A DNA stretch of 64,000 nucleotides from Pigmentiphaga aceris (GCF_008119665.1 NZ_CP043046.1:1736001-1800000), one strand, 5' to 3'. Counted from the stretch's first letter, positions 1 to 8,656 are shown. Notes: a model not told the origin generated them from the sequence alone. Made by a program: numbers and translations.

Positions 1-128
1 CAACTGTGGAGCACGGGCGGATCAGCGCAGGCATAAGCAAGATTGCGGCACGCAGCTACATGCGGACGATTTTCATTATCATGTTTGGCCCACAATCCGG
101 CGCAACAGATTTCATCCTGATGAGCTAC

Positions 129-1136
129 ATGAACAATCGCACTGCAGAACTCGCACGCATGCTGACGCACACCGGTCGATGGCTTCCGCTGTTTGCCGGC
201 GCGGCCTTGTTGACCGCCTGCGGCCACGGTGCCAACGTCGCCAGCACAGGCGCACCGAACCCCGTCAGCACACCTGATAAAACGACCGCCGCACACACCG
301 ACGCGCTGGGCACCGCCACGCCCATGTCCTTGCCGGGTGCCTACGAATTCTCGATGCAATCCTCGCAGGGCAAGGACTACAAGATTTTTGTGGCCGTCCC
401 CGAGGGCAAGCCGCCTGCCGAGGGCTTCCCGGTGCTGTACCTGCTTGATGGCAACGCCTACTTCGTCTCGGCCGCCAGCACCATGCGCGGCCAGTCTTCG
501 TTTGCGTCCATGAGCCGGGTGCAGCCCGTGATGGTGGTGGGGGTAGGATACCCAGGCGAATACCTGTTGAATGGCGAACGCCGCAGCTTCGACTTCCTGC
601 CAGTTGCCAACGGCAGTGATTCCGCCCAGTTCGCGGCACTGCGCGCCAAACCGGGCGGTGCCGATGCGTTCCTGAGCTTCCTGGTCGATGAACTGCGCCC
701 CGCACTGGCCAGACGCTATGCCATCGACCCCGCGCGACAGTCCCTGTCCGGGCACTCGCTTGGCGGCTACTTCACGCTGCACGCATTGCTGAGCCGCCCC
801 GACGCGTTCCGCAGCTATGCGGCCATCAGCCCCTCGATCTGGTGGGACGACGCCCGCCTGCTGAAAGAAGCGGAAGCGCGACTGCCATCCCTGGTGAAAC
901 CCGCAGGTGGCCCCGGCATCGACGTGTACCTGGCGGTGTCCCCACAAGAACTGCCCAGCCATCCCGACCGTTCAGCCGTGATGCTGTCCAATGCGCAGAC
1001 CATGAACGTCATGTTGTCGCGTGCCGCCAAGCAAGGCATTCACACCCGCTATCAGGAACTTCCCGGCGAGAACCATATTTCGACCAACATGGCGGCCATG
1101 TCCGCGATTCTGCGTCAGGCTTCGGGCAATCCCTAG
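129..1136 (+). CDS. Lipoprotein alpha/beta-hydrolase (esterase D / IroE-like)
   Basis: Predicted secreted serine esterase of the esterase D/Fes/IroE superfamily; family members cleave esters such as siderophore lactones, but the substrate here is unknown. The N-terminus has a hydrophobic stretch ending in LLTAC, a lipobox, so the mature protein is probably a lipoprotein. The nucleophile elbow GHSLGG and a late ENHIS histidine supply catalytic residues. The reading frame is open back to position 6, but the in-frame ATG at 129 or the one at 159 places the lipobox correctly; no strong Shine-Dalgarno decides between them. It stands alone, with the GMC oxidoreductase about 190 bp downstream. Function at family level only. 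Confidence 0.8.
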   Translation: MNNRTAELARMLTHTGRWLPLFAGAALLTACGHGANVASTGAPNPVSTPDKTTAAHTDALGTATPMSLPGAYEFSMQSSQGKDYKIFVAVPEGKPPAEGFPVLYLLDGNAYFVSAASTMRGQSSFASMSRVQPVMVVGVGYPGEYLLNGERRSFDFLPVANGSDSAQFAALRAKPGGADAFLSFLVDELRPALARRYAIDPARQSLSGHSLGGYFTLHALLSRPDAFRSYAAISPSIWWDDARLLKEAEARLPSLVKPAGGPGIDVYLAVSPQELPSHPDRSAVMLSNAQTMNVMLSRAAKQGIHTRYQELPGENHISTNMAAMSAILRQASGNP

Positions 1137-1327
1137 GCTGAACGCGCCAGCAGACCAGGTGGTGATGGCCTGGTCTGGCTCGCATCACGGCGATGGTCAC
1201 CACCGCTAACATAATCACCCTTAATCTCACCGACCTCATCCATTAGCTGGAGGACTTGCGCTGCACGCTCGGGCTAGACTTAATGTGGATCCCTGTTGCC
1301 CACTATAAGAATATCTCCAAGGCTTGC

Positions 1328-2971
1328 ATGTCGGAACACGACCTCGCTTACGACTACATCATCGTCGGCGCCGGCACTGCAGGATGCGTGCTGGCCAATC
1401 GATTGTCGAGCGACCCCACTGTGCGTGTCCTGCTGCTCGAGGCCGGCGGCCTCGACAACTACCACTGGATTCACATTCCAGTTGGCTACCTGTACTGCAT
1501 CGGCAACCCCCGTACCGACTGGATGTACAAAACCCAGGCGGAAGCCGGGCTCAACGGCCGTTCGCTCATCTACCCGCGCGGTCGTGTGCTGGGCGGCAGT
1601 TCGTCCATCAACGGCATGCTGTACCTGCGAGGACAACGAGAAGACTACGACCGCTGGGCCGAAGTCACCGGCGACCCGGACTGGCGCTGGGACGCCGTGC
1701 TGCCGCTCTTCAAGCGCAGCGAAGACCACTACCGTGGCGCGACCGAATTTCACGGCAAAGGCGGCGAATGGAAAGTGGACAAGCAACGCCTGTCCTGGCC
1801 CATCCTGGATTCCTTCGCCAAAGCCGCCGAAGAAACCGGCATTCCGCGTGTGGACGACTTCAATCGTGGCGACAACTTCGGCGTGTCCTACTTCGACGTG
1901 AACCAGAAAGGTGGCTTCCGCTGGAACGCCTCCAAAGCCTTCCTGCGCCCCATCAAAGACCGCAAAAACCTGACCGTCATGCACGGCGTGGAAGTCCAGC
2001 GCCTGGGCTTCACCGGCAGGCGCTGCGCCGGTGTGGTGGTGAACGTCAACGGCGAATCTGCGCACCTGCGCGTGCGCAGCGGCGGCGAAGTGCTGCTGTC
2101 GGCTGGGGCCATCAACAGCCCCAAACTGCTGGAACTGTCGGGCGTAGGCCAAGGCCGCCGCCTGAAAGACCTGGGCATTGCCGTCACCCACGAACTGCCC
2201 GGCGTCGGTGAGAACCTGCAAGACCACCTGCAACTGCGCACCGTCTACAAGATCGGCGGAGCAAAGACGCTGAACACGATTGCCGCCAGCAAGCTTGGCA
2301 AACTGCTGATCGGCATGCGCTACGCCTTCAACCGCAGCGGGCCCATGAGCATGGCCCCCTCGCAGCTTGGTGCGTTTGCCAAAAGCAACCCATCGCGTAC
2401 GCGGGCCAACCTGGAATACCACGTACAGCCACTGTCACTGGAAAAATTCGGCCAGCCCCTGCACGCCTTCAACGCCTTCACCGCATCGGTCTGTGACCTG
2501 CAACCCAGCTCACGCGGCAGCGTGCACGTAGGCAGCCCCGACCCGAAAGCAGCGCCCCACATTGCACCCAACTACCTGTCCACCCAGGAAGACGTCAAAG
2601 TCGCCGTCGAAGCCATCCGCCTGACTAGGCAGATCCTGCAAGCCCCCGCATTGGCCGCCTACAAGCCCGAAGAATATTTGCCCGGCGCATCATTCCAAAG
2701 CTTCGAAGAACTGGCCGCCGCCGCAGGCTCTATCGGCACCACCATCTTCCACCCCGTCGGCACCTGCAAAATGGGCCGCGCCAACGACCCCCGCGCAGTG
2801 GTAGACGCCCACCTGCGTGTACACGGCATCGCAGGCTTGCGCGTGGTGGACGCGTCGATCATGCCCTTCATCACCTCGGGCAACACCAACTCGCCTACGG
2901 TGATGATTGCCGAACGAGCAAGCGACCTGATCCGCGAAGCGCGCACACGTTCGTCCGGCTTCGGAAACTAG
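1328..2971 (+). CDS. GMC-family FAD oxidoreductase (choline dehydrogenase-like)
   Basis: FAD-dependent alcohol dehydrogenase or oxidase of the glucose-methanol-choline family. The dinucleotide-binding GAGTAG motif lies at residues 14-19, followed by GRVLGGSSSING (GMC signature 1). The C-terminal block has HPVGTCKMG and SGNTNSPT, which carries the usual active-site His/Asn region. At 547 residues it is full length. The frame is open from 1256, but the ATG at 1328 sits directly before the FAD fold and has AAGG upstream, so it is preferred. Substrate cannot be told: betA-like choline dehydrogenases and many alcohol dehydrogenases look the same at this level, and no betB or betI lies nearby. Confidence 0.9.
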   Translation: MSEHDLAYDYIIVGAGTAGCVLANRLSSDPTVRVLLLEAGGLDNYHWIHIPVGYLYCIGNPRTDWMYKTQAEAGLNGRSLIYPRGRVLGGSSSINGMLYLRGQREDYDRWAEVTGDPDWRWDAVLPLFKRSEDHYRGATEFHGKGGEWKVDKQRLSWPILDSFAKAAEETGIPRVDDFNRGDNFGVSYFDVNQKGGFRWNASKAFLRPIKDRKNLTVMHGVEVQRLGFTGRRCAGVVVNVNGESAHLRVRSGGEVLLSAGAINSPKLLELSGVGQGRRLKDLGIAVTHELPGVGENLQDHLQLRTVYKIGGAKTLNTIAASKLGKLLIGMRYAFNRSGPMSMAPSQLGAFAKSNPSRTRANLEYHVQPLSLEKFGQPLHAFNAFTASVCDLQPSSRGSVHVGSPDPKAAPHIAPNYLSTQEDVKVAVEAIRLTRQILQAPALAAYKPEEYLPGASFQSFEELAAAAGSIGTTIFHPVGTCKMGRANDPRAVVDAHLRVHGIAGLRVVDASIMPFITSGNTNSPTVMIAERASDLIREARTRSSGFGN

Positions 2972-3001
2972 GCAAAATTTCGCGTATCATGTCGGGCTTA
3001 C

Positions 3002-3030
3002 CTGCGAAGCACGCGTAGCGCGCTTCGCAG
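3002..3030. other. Hairpin between GMC gene and tRNA-Ser
   Basis: Perfect 9-bp inverted repeat CTGCGAAGC / GCTTCGCAG with an 11-nt loop, just before tRNA-Ser. No T-run follows on either strand, so a classical intrinsic terminator is unlikely. It may mark the end of the upstream mRNA or the tRNA leader. Confidence 0.5.
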
Positions 3031-3037
3031 ACGGGAT

Positions 3038-3125
3038 GGAGAGTTGGGTGAGTGGTTTAAACCAGCAGTCTTGAAAACTGCCGACGGGTAACTGTCCGTG
3101 AGTTCGAATCTCACACTCTCCGCCA
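3038..3125 (+). tRNA. tRNA-Ser (anticodon TGA), island attachment gene
   Basis: Cloverleaf with 7-bp acceptor GGAGAGT/ACTCTCC, discriminator G and encoded CCA. The anticodon loop is CTTGAAA, and the long variable arm is typical of class II serine tRNAs. The T arm contains GTTCGAAT. The 3' end is the left attachment core of the genomic island, so the gene stays intact while its original downstream DNA, including a terminator at 17550-17580, has been moved about 14.4 kb to the right. Confidence 0.96.
3112..3125. repeat. attL core (14-bp direct repeat)
   Basis: CACACTCTCCGCCA, the last 14 bases of tRNA-Ser, recurs identically at 17476-17489 beside a tyrosine integrase gene. A tRNA 3' end plus identical distal copy plus integrase is the standard signature of site-specific island integration. 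Confidence 0.88.
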
Positions 3126-3168
3126 AGGGCCTAGTATTTATGAGGGTCTCCAGGCGGTAGGGCGAAAA

Positions 3169-3187
3169 ATAGGCCCAGCTATAGGCC
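3169..3187. repeat. Subterminal repeat, left end
   Basis: ATAGGCCCAGC at 3169-3179, followed by TATAGGCC. The same 11-mer occurs at 17347-17357 just upstream of the integrase. Placed 43 bp inside attL, it is a candidate arm-type site for the integrase or an accessory factor. Confidence 0.45.
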
Positions 3188-3222
3188 TAATGCTCCGACG
3201 GTTGATCCATGTGGAGAGATCA

Positions 3223-3384
3223 GTGATTGAGCCCATTGACAAGAAACCCAAACCTGTCAGCAATATCACATCAGCCGAGGCTCGCGCGGCAATGCAAAGG
3301 GCATTGGCGCAGCTTGCGTTACGTGACAAGGACCTGACCTTAGCTTCACATGCGCAGCTTCGGGCGAAGACTCAGCAGAAATAG
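3223..3384 (+). CDS. Small hypothetical protein
   Basis: A 53-residue basic, helix-prone protein with the segment SAEARAAMQRALAQLALRD in its middle. The GTG at 3223 has GGAGAG five bases upstream, which is why I prefer it to the ATG at 3190. First gene inside the island's left end. No family recognised. It overlaps a comparable frame on the other strand, but the good ribosome-binding site and normal composition favour this one. Confidence 0.45.
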   Translation: MIEPIDKKPKPVSNITSAEARAAMQRALAQLALRDKDLTLASHAQLRAKTQQK

Positions 3385-3456
3385 CAGTCGGGCAAAGCTG
3401 AGGCGATATCTGCTTCTATGTGCTGGGCTTCAAGCCCGATGGCGCCTGCTGGGTTC

Positions 3457-3792
3457 TTAGCCATGTATGGCACAGCGTCCGTTGAGCCCTTCCGCCCAAG
3501 TTTTAGGTGCTTGAACAGCTGAGAGTCCAGGCACGAGTGCCATGCACGGCCTTCCGCGCTTCGTTCGAGCTGAGCACTTGACGCTATAGCCGGAGGAGTG
3601 CCAAGCCAAGTAATTCTCTTTGCTGACTTCGTAGTGCTTGGCAAGGTAGCCAACGGGGTCGGCCGCGTATGCCAATACCTGATCGGGACTGAGATGTACG
3701 TGTACTTGACCCGAGGGGCCTTCGTGACTCGCATAAAAGCCAATCTGCTTGTTAGAAAGCTCAGTGACAGCTGCCTTGAGGTGTTGGTTCAT
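3457..3792 (-). CDS. Cys/His-cluster protein related to HGGxSTG family
   Basis: A 111-residue island protein. The C-terminal third has the spacing C73-x9-C83 ... C107-x2-H110, with CSARTKRGRPC and GRCAIHG, matching the metal-binding-looking core of HGGxSTG-motif proteins that are frequent in phages and islands. The chain ends at HG, so the rest of the HGGxSTG motif is missing. The N-terminal half (helical, with a VHLSPDQVLAYAADP segment) does not resemble the paralogue at 7315-7695. Function unknown for the family; a role in nucleic-acid binding is plausible but unproven. Confidence 0.65.
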   Translation of the reverse strand: MNQHLKAAVTELSNKQIGFYASHEGPSGQVHVHLSPDQVLAYAADPVGYLAKHYEVSKENYLAWHSSGYSVKCSARTKRGRPCMALVPGLSAVQAPKTWAEGLNGRCAIHG

Positions 3793-4139
3793 GTGCTCTG
3801 ATGGCGCGAGATGATGGTCGCCAATACTAGCTGGGCGTGCCCGCTATTCGCCAGATGGCGCGTAAGGATGTGGGCTCAGTGACGCTTGCTGGAACGACTG
3901 CCGGCGGAGGGGGCGTGCCCTAGTCATGGCTTGGTCAGAGCATGAGTCAAGCCGCACGCGGCCTTGTGCGCCAGGCCTTGAGCACTATGAGTCGTATGTT
4001 CTTTGCTGCAGCGCGCGCTTCCAACAAGGTGGTGAACCGCTCGATCAACCCTCTTCAGTGAATCAAGGCCCAACACCGGGTCCGCTCGACGAGCCGCCGA
4101 CTCATTCGTCACTTAGATTCAGTGTTGCCCTGGGGGCGG
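3793..4139. other. No convincing gene
   Basis: About 350 bp without supportable coding sequence. A 119-codon plus-strand frame and a 62-codon minus-strand frame overlap here, but neither has a ribosome-binding site or a recognisable protein pattern. Confidence 0.5.
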
Positions 4140-4454
4140 CTAGTCACCGTGCCAAAGTTGTACGCCGTCGTAGTGATTATGTTGCGCGGGACTGTTCTGG
4201 ATGCCCGACGTGCCTTCATTCAAGGGAGTTAGCGGCCCTGTCGGATTGCCTCGATAGTCCAGTATCAGGTTCTGCGCATACATGAGCGACGCGTTGATTG
4301 CATTCTGTTCGCTAGCGTGCAGGTCGACCACATCGAAGGTGAGAAATTTTGCGGCCCCCGGGCGTGATATCGTCACCTGGCCTCGCCAGCCACGCGTTGT
4401 ATTGCTTAGCTAGGCAACCGGTTCGATCAGATACCCCAGGTAGTCAATTTTCAT
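4140..4454 (-). pseudogene. CV_2116-like small protein gene with in-frame amber stop
   Basis: An ATG at 4454 with GGAGG four bases upstream starts MKIDYLGYLIEPVA and then meets TAG at codon 15. The same frame continues without another stop for 89 codons: LSNTTRGWRGQVTISRPG and on to QLWHGD. The layout (short YxGYxIxP strand, then GWxxxVxISR, then FxxxD) resembles the small CV_2116-type domain proteins common in Burkholderiales. One base change (TAG from CAG) would explain it. A GTG at 4376 could restart translation for 78 residues. Either a nonsense pseudogene, a sequencing error, or rare readthrough. Confidence 0.6.
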
Positions 4455-4490
4455 GGCGCCTCCGAGTCTACGGCCTGTCACCATCGCTGA

Positions 4491-4979
<489 letters not shown>

Positions 4980-5159
4980 CCGGTCATCGTTTCATGTTGG
5001 TCAATGGTGGTGCGCCATAGGTCGCCGACGGAGCAAGATTCGCCGTCACCTTTAGAGTCAGACGAAGAGCCGTAAAGTGGGCGATATCAATCGTGCTCAG
5101 CTCCTGGCAATGGGCTAGCAACGCCATCTTTCATTGAGCGACTTCCGCAGGTCGAACCG

Positions 5160-5633
5160 ATGATGCTATCAGGCCCCTCACTTCCGCCGCCCACACCGAC
5201 TCGAGCTTGGCTGACAGGATGGATCCGCAATGCTCTACGCTTTCTTTGCATCATCTGTTCTTCCCGTGCTTACTCAGAAGCTCTCGGGCGTCAGGCCGAG
5301 GCTGAAGGGAAAGATGCTGAAGCCGGCATCAACAGTCATGATGCAAAGTTTGCGCGAGCCCTTGACCGTAAATTCTGGGGTGCATTCATCGCGGTGATTT
5401 TGGGCGGGATTACTGCGGTCGCATTGAGTCTTTGCTTTGACGTATCCAAGGTCGTAGCCACTGCATTGCAATTGGGCGGCGCAGGCCTTGGCCTAGTCGC
5501 CGCTGTCGGAATTCCTAAGTCTGATGCATGGGATATCCCGCCTGCCGAAGTGGCGGCGCAAGCCGGGACGGAAATGCTGCTTTTTCTCGCCTTTACTGCG
5601 GGTGCATATGGCACCTTGGTTGGCTCCAGCTGA
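5160..5633 (+). CDS. Hypothetical membrane protein
   Basis: A 157-residue protein with three hydrophobic segments at about residues 74-93, 98-117 and 138-155, preceded by a charged amphipathic stretch (about 40-70). No family recognised. ATGs at 5160 and 5163 are both possible, with AGGT upstream. Its first 40 residues look less protein-like than the rest, so the true start could be further in. Single gene flanked by non-coding DNA. Confidence 0.5.
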   Translation: MMLSGPSLPPPTPTRAWLTGWIRNALRFLCIICSSRAYSEALGRQAEAEGKDAEAGINSHDAKFARALDRKFWGAFIAVILGGITAVALSLCFDVSKVVATALQLGGAGLGLVAAVGIPKSDAWDIPPAEVAAQAGTEMLLFLAFTAGAYGTLVGSS

Positions 5634-6080
5634 ACACGTTGGAGTGCACGCGCGGAGACACTTTTTATGGCTCCGCATAGCCGCGTAGCTGCGCGCTAGA
5701 TGCCCGTGGTTTCATCGAGCCTACACCCCTCCGGGTGCTGTGTGAGTACATGGGCTGCAATAACTCTTGCCGCACCGTCAGCTCGTCGACGAATTTGTTG
5801 GCATCTTCACCCCAACAGCGGTCATACGAACGGCTTGCTTAAGCAATGCCACTGGCTCGCGCCGTGCCCCATGTGGCGCATCTCGGTTCCGAGCGGCTTG
5901 CGGGGGCATCTTTCCTGTGGCGACCATCGCACTGCCGTTCCCCCGCAGACCAGTCGACGAGCCTTGCCGCAACATAGGTCGACGGCTCAAAACGTGAGGT
6001 AATCCAGACTAAAACCCATGCGTTTCGCATGGAGGACTAAGCTGCGGCCGAGGGATATGGGCCGCACCTACGTTTCCCGG
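5634..6080. other. No convincing gene
   Basis: About 450 bp where short frames exist on both strands, but none has a start context, codon pattern or recognisable product. I see no clear promoter, repeat or RNA structure. Confidence 0.5.
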
Positions 6081-6287
6081 CTATCTGCTCGCGATTGCGC
6101 CTAGAACGATGCTCAGCAAACCGCAACCCATCAGCTTGATCCATAACAGGAAGCCGCCCCAGATCGCCATGCCAGGTTTAAGGTCGCCTGGACCGAAGAG
6201 GTAGGCCGCGTATCCGATGCTGATGAACGAGCCCAGGGCAAAGCAGATGTAGCCAGCAATCACGAGTAAGCCCGCAATGGCTTTCAT
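6081..6287 (-). CDS. Small two-helix membrane protein
   Basis: A 68-residue protein (MKAIAGLLVIAGYICFALG...) with two hydrophobic helices: residues 1-30, then about 40-66 after a Pro/Gly turn. GGAGAG six bases before the ATG at 6287 fixes this start; an in-frame extension to 6374 is not supported. Encoded 67 bp downstream of the lipoprotein gene in the same direction, so probably co-transcribed with it. Function unknown. Confidence 0.7.
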   Translation of the reverse strand: MKAIAGLLVIAGYICFALGSFISIGYAAYLFGPGDLKPGMAIWGGFLLWIKLMGCGLLSIVLGAIASR

Positions 6288-6354
6288 GGCCGCTCTCCGG
6301 TAAGTATCAGGGCCTCGCGCTGCGAGTGGAAGGTAAGGGCGAGCATTTCCATAT

Positions 6355-6768
6355 TCATTGGTCGTACCAACCAAGCGAGTACATGCACGACTTGTGGATC
6401 TCGTCCTGGTCCCGCTTGGCCCTCATCATGGCTCCTACGCCTGCGCCCTGTGCAAACCCCCCGGAAAAAGATGCGCCAGGACTCGTGGTCGGTGTGACGG
6501 TGCCTCGATAGTTGCTCGTCACCTGTCCATAGCTGCCATACGTCGTCGCAGTGCCAGATACCGCATACCCCTGTGGACTTGAGTTGGCGACCTGCACAGT
6601 AGGCATGGGCGCGCTGCCGGCTGCTACTCGCTTGCAATAGCCGTTGTCGATCACGAGTTGCCGATCGCGCTGCTCAGGGTGGGCGACGCTAGGATTCTGC
6701 CAATTGGGTGAGGCGCAGCCGCTGGCTGCGGCTGCCAGGACCAGCGTAATGACGTACTTGCGAGCCAT
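6355..6768 (-). CDS. Small lipoprotein
   Basis: A 137-residue protein with a short basic N-terminus, a hydrophobic stretch and the lipobox ASGC at residue 18, so a predicted lipid-anchored envelope protein. The mature part contains an early GYCKRVAAG segment, a Ser/Thr/Tyr/Gly-rich middle (about 65-100) and a final KSCMYSLGW. The start at 6768 matches the signal peptide; the frame is open further upstream to 6894. Divergent from the Cro/CI-type regulator, with a double operator in the shared intergenic region, which suggests this gene and the small membrane gene downstream are under its control. Confidence 0.75.
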   Translation of the reverse strand: MARKYVITLVLAAAASGCASPNWQNPSVAHPEQRDRQLVIDNGYCKRVAAGSAPMPTVQVANSSPQGYAVSGTATTYGSYGQVTSNYRGTVTPTTSPGASFSGGFAQGAGVGAMMRAKRDQDEIHKSCMYSLGWYDQ

Positions 6769-6830
6769 TGTCTTCTTCTTCAAATGGTGTCGGTGAATGG
6801 AGGGCTGATGAAGCTGCCACAGTTTTATTG

Positions 6831-6862
6831 CTACGTTATTCGTAGTGCTACGGAAATCGTAG
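6831..6862. promoter_or_regulatory. Tandem operator, two CTACG-N5-CGTAG palindromes
   Basis: CTACG-TTATT-CGTAG at 6831-6845 and CTACG-GAAAT-CGTAG at 6848-6862: two identical dyads 17 bp apart between the divergent lipoprotein gene and the HTH regulator gene. Size and placement fit dimer sites for the adjacent Cro/CI-type repressor. Confidence 0.65.
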
Positions 6863-6917
6863 TTTATCGGGGGAGGGAAAACAACGATTCTCATCGGTTG
6901 CCTTCAGCGAAGCTTCG

Positions 6918-7238
6918 ATGTCGAATCGCCCGTCCCAGCCAAGTGTTTTTTGTTTGCGCCTGAAGGCCGCACGCATGGCTGCGGGCATGTCGCAGCGGCA
7001 ACTGGGCGTGGCCATTGGTCTGGATGAGTTTGTGGCCAGCACACGCATCAACCGTTACGAGCTCGGTGTGCATCAGGCGGACATTGCGACCGCCGAGCGC
7101 CTCGCGGGTGCCTTGGGGGTTCCCTTGGCTTACTTCTATGCTCACGACGATCGTCTGGCCCATCTAATCGCCGCATTTCCGCTTCTGCCTATGGCAGACC
7201 AAGAAGAGCTCCTGGCGCGGCTTTCGCCTAGGGGGTAG
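6918..7238 (+). CDS. XRE (Cro/CI)-family transcriptional regulator
   Basis: A 106-residue DNA-binding protein. Residues 12-70 form a Cro/CI-type five-helix HTH: LRLKAARMAAGMSQRQLG, then a recognition region with INRYELGVHQADIATAERLAGALGV, and PLAYFYAHDD. The remaining tail is short and helical. Transcribed away from the lipoprotein gene across the double CTACG-N5-CGTAG operator, so autoregulation and control of the divergent pair are likely. This kind of regulator is common in phage-derived islands. Confidence 0.88.
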   Translation: MSNRPSQPSVFCLRLKAARMAAGMSQRQLGVAIGLDEFVASTRINRYELGVHQADIATAERLAGALGVPLAYFYAHDDRLAHLIAAFPLLPMADQEELLARLSPRG

Positions 7239-7314
7239 TAGGGGCCTAGGGGCGCTTGCTCGAGGCTATCCTTGGCAGTGAAAGACGTTACTTCCGATGT
7301 GCGCGATTTTCGGT

Positions 7315-7695
7315 TCAAACCTTAGGATTTGTTAACCCTTCATGGGGTTCGTTCGACGGCTGCCCATTCGCTCCTACCTGCCCCTGTCGAGTCGAACCTC
7401 CATTACGAGCTGATCGCTCTTTCCCCGCTACTGACCTGGGTCCGGTGGACATGCCGCCGTGGAACTTGCAGCGCCCTGATGCGAAAAGGTCTTTGCGACG
7501 ACAGGGTTGTCCTGTCCGCTTGCTCGTCGCGCCGCACATGAGGCCGGAGAACTGCTGCCAGTCAGTGCGGGTTGCGTTCGTCAGGTTGATGTCGCAACTA
7601 TCGTCATCTTCCTGATGCATTTCGCGAACAGCTTGCTTCCACCGTCGACGTAGCTCAGCTTGCTCATCTACGACCGACTTTCGAGGTGTTGTCAT
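7315..7695 (-). CDS. HGGxSTG-motif protein
   Basis: A 126-residue protein with the diagnostic block C54-x10-C65 ... C76-x2-H79, followed by GGMSTGPRS, which defines HGGxSTG-motif proteins. The N-terminus is charged and helical; the C-terminal 35 residues are polar and probably disordered. The family is widespread in phages, plasmids and islands, often near terminases or HNH genes, with no proven function; the Cys/His block suggests a small zinc-binding fold. Shares only the Cys/His core with the protein at 3457-3792. Confidence 0.8.
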   Translation of the reverse strand: MTTPRKSVVDEQAELRRRWKQAVREMHQEDDDSCDINLTNATRTDWQQFSGLMCGATSKRTGQPCRRKDLFASGRCKFHGGMSTGPRSVAGKERSARNGGSTRQGQVGANGQPSNEPHEGLTNPKV

Positions 7696-7764
7696 GTGTT
7701 CAGCCTGATTGCTCTATTCGGTTTATCACTGAGCCCAGAGAGAGGGAGCTGAGCAGAGGCAAAA

Positions 7765-7794
7765 GAACCCCCAACCCTCTGCAGGGTTGGGTTC
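7765..7794 (-). terminator. Intrinsic terminator downstream of the AlpA operon
   Basis: Stem of about 12 bp (GAACCC-AACCCT paired with AGGGTT-GGGTTC, small bulges, loop near CTGC). On the minus strand it is followed by TTTT. It overlaps the stop codon of the small gene at 7793-8047, so it should end the leftward alpA transcript. Confidence 0.6.
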
Positions 7795-8047
7795 ATTTGC
7801 CAAGCGCGAGCCCGTCGGTCGGTTGCGTCACATCGGCATGAGATCGCCTTCGGATCAATCTCACAGGACTGGCTTTCGATGTCACGGCATCGCCGCCCCT
7901 TGTCCAGTCCACCGCTATCTCGCGATCCCCCGGAACGAACCGAGGGCAGATTGACGGCAAGAACTCAAGTCGCGCATGGGCATGCTTCTGTGCGCATTTC
8001 TGGCGACCGGCCAGAACGTTTATGGGATTAGGCTGAGGATCGCACAA
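7793..8047 (-). CDS. Small hypothetical protein downstream of AlpA
   Basis: An 84-residue basic protein, same direction as alpA and directly followed by a terminator, which argues for a real last gene of that transcript. The start is uncertain: the frame opens with TTG at 8047 and has no other early start codon with a clear ribosome-binding site. The C-terminal half (CPRFVPGDREIAVDWTRG, then SPVRLIRRRSH) looks like a compact beta-rich unit. No family recognised. Confidence 0.4.
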   Translation of the reverse strand: MCDPQPNPINVLAGRQKCAQKHAHARLEFLPSICPRFVPGDREIAVDWTRGGDAVTSKASPVRLIRRRSHADVTQPTDGLALGK

Positions 8048-8160
8048 CGCGTGCGATTTCCCGTCTCTGCTCTCGGCCCCGTTTGCCGATAGACTCCGGT
8101 CGCCATGGCGCGCTTCGTCCTGCGCAAGCTGGCAGGATTGGAAGCGCGGCAGGGGAGGAG

Positions 8161-8367
8161 TTACGAGCGGCGGGGCGCGCGAATCTGCGAGTCGCGCCAG
8201 GCGATGAGTTCGTCAGCATCCCAGACTGTCATGCGTGCGGACAGGCTGCGCGGGCGGGGAAAGTCAGGCCGCGTGGAGTTGTAGCGCCAGAACGTCGACT
8301 GGCCGCAGCCCAGAATGGTGGCGCCTTCTTTGGCGCGAACACCGCGATTGGCAATTTGCTTGTGCAT
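8161..8367 (-). CDS. AlpA-family regulator
   Basis: A 68-residue winged-HTH protein of the AlpA/MerR-like excisionase group: GVRAKEGATILGCGQSTFWRY (first helices), then RPDFPRPRSLSARMTVWDADELIAWRDSQ, the usual second half. AlpA proteins switch on integrase or excision genes in P4-like elements. ATG at 8367 gives the usual length; an ATG at 8409 is also in frame. Its upstream region carries five copies of TGCCGGTA. The integrase lies 7.7 kb away, beyond the STAND operon. Confidence 0.85.
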   Translation of the reverse strand: MHKQIANRGVRAKEGATILGCGQSTFWRYNSTRPDFPRPRSLSARMTVWDADELIAWRDSQIRAPRRS

Positions 8368-8416
8368 GATGGATCCGTTGCCCGCTTGGATGTCGGGTAT
8401 TGGGTCCAACTGTGCC

Positions 8417-8517
8417 TACCGGCAGTTTTTGATGAGCGGGTGCCGGTAAAGACACTTATATATTTCAATGACTTAGCTTTGTTACCGGCACGTATTGCCG
8501 GTAAAGAGTGCCGGTAA
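8417..8517. repeat. Cluster of five TGCCGGTA(A) boxes upstream of alpA
   Basis: TGCCGGTAA occurs at 8441-8449, 8496-8504 and 8509-8517, and inverted at 8482-8490; an inverted 8-mer lies at 8417-8424. The boxes at 8482-8490 and 8496-8504 form a dyad. They cover the likely promoter of alpA in a locally AT-rich stretch. Likely operator for AlpA or another island regulator; an iteron-like origin is an alternative. Confidence 0.65.
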
Positions 8518-8656
8518 GGGGACAGGAGCTTGGCGATGCTGAGAGCGTCCGCCTGCGGCATACGGTGCTAAGTCAATCTGCACGTTTGATCGAACAACGC
8601 GTTACTCTAACCACAGCCGTGGCCAGGCCAATGCTGCTACGGAAGCGGTAACATCG

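Noticed and set aside
3926..4285. 119-codon plus-strand open frame
   Set aside because: No ribosome-binding site or protein-like pattern, and overlaps the amber-interrupted gene.
8083..8517. 144-codon plus-strand open frame
   Set aside because: Antisense to alpA and over the repeat cluster; no start context.
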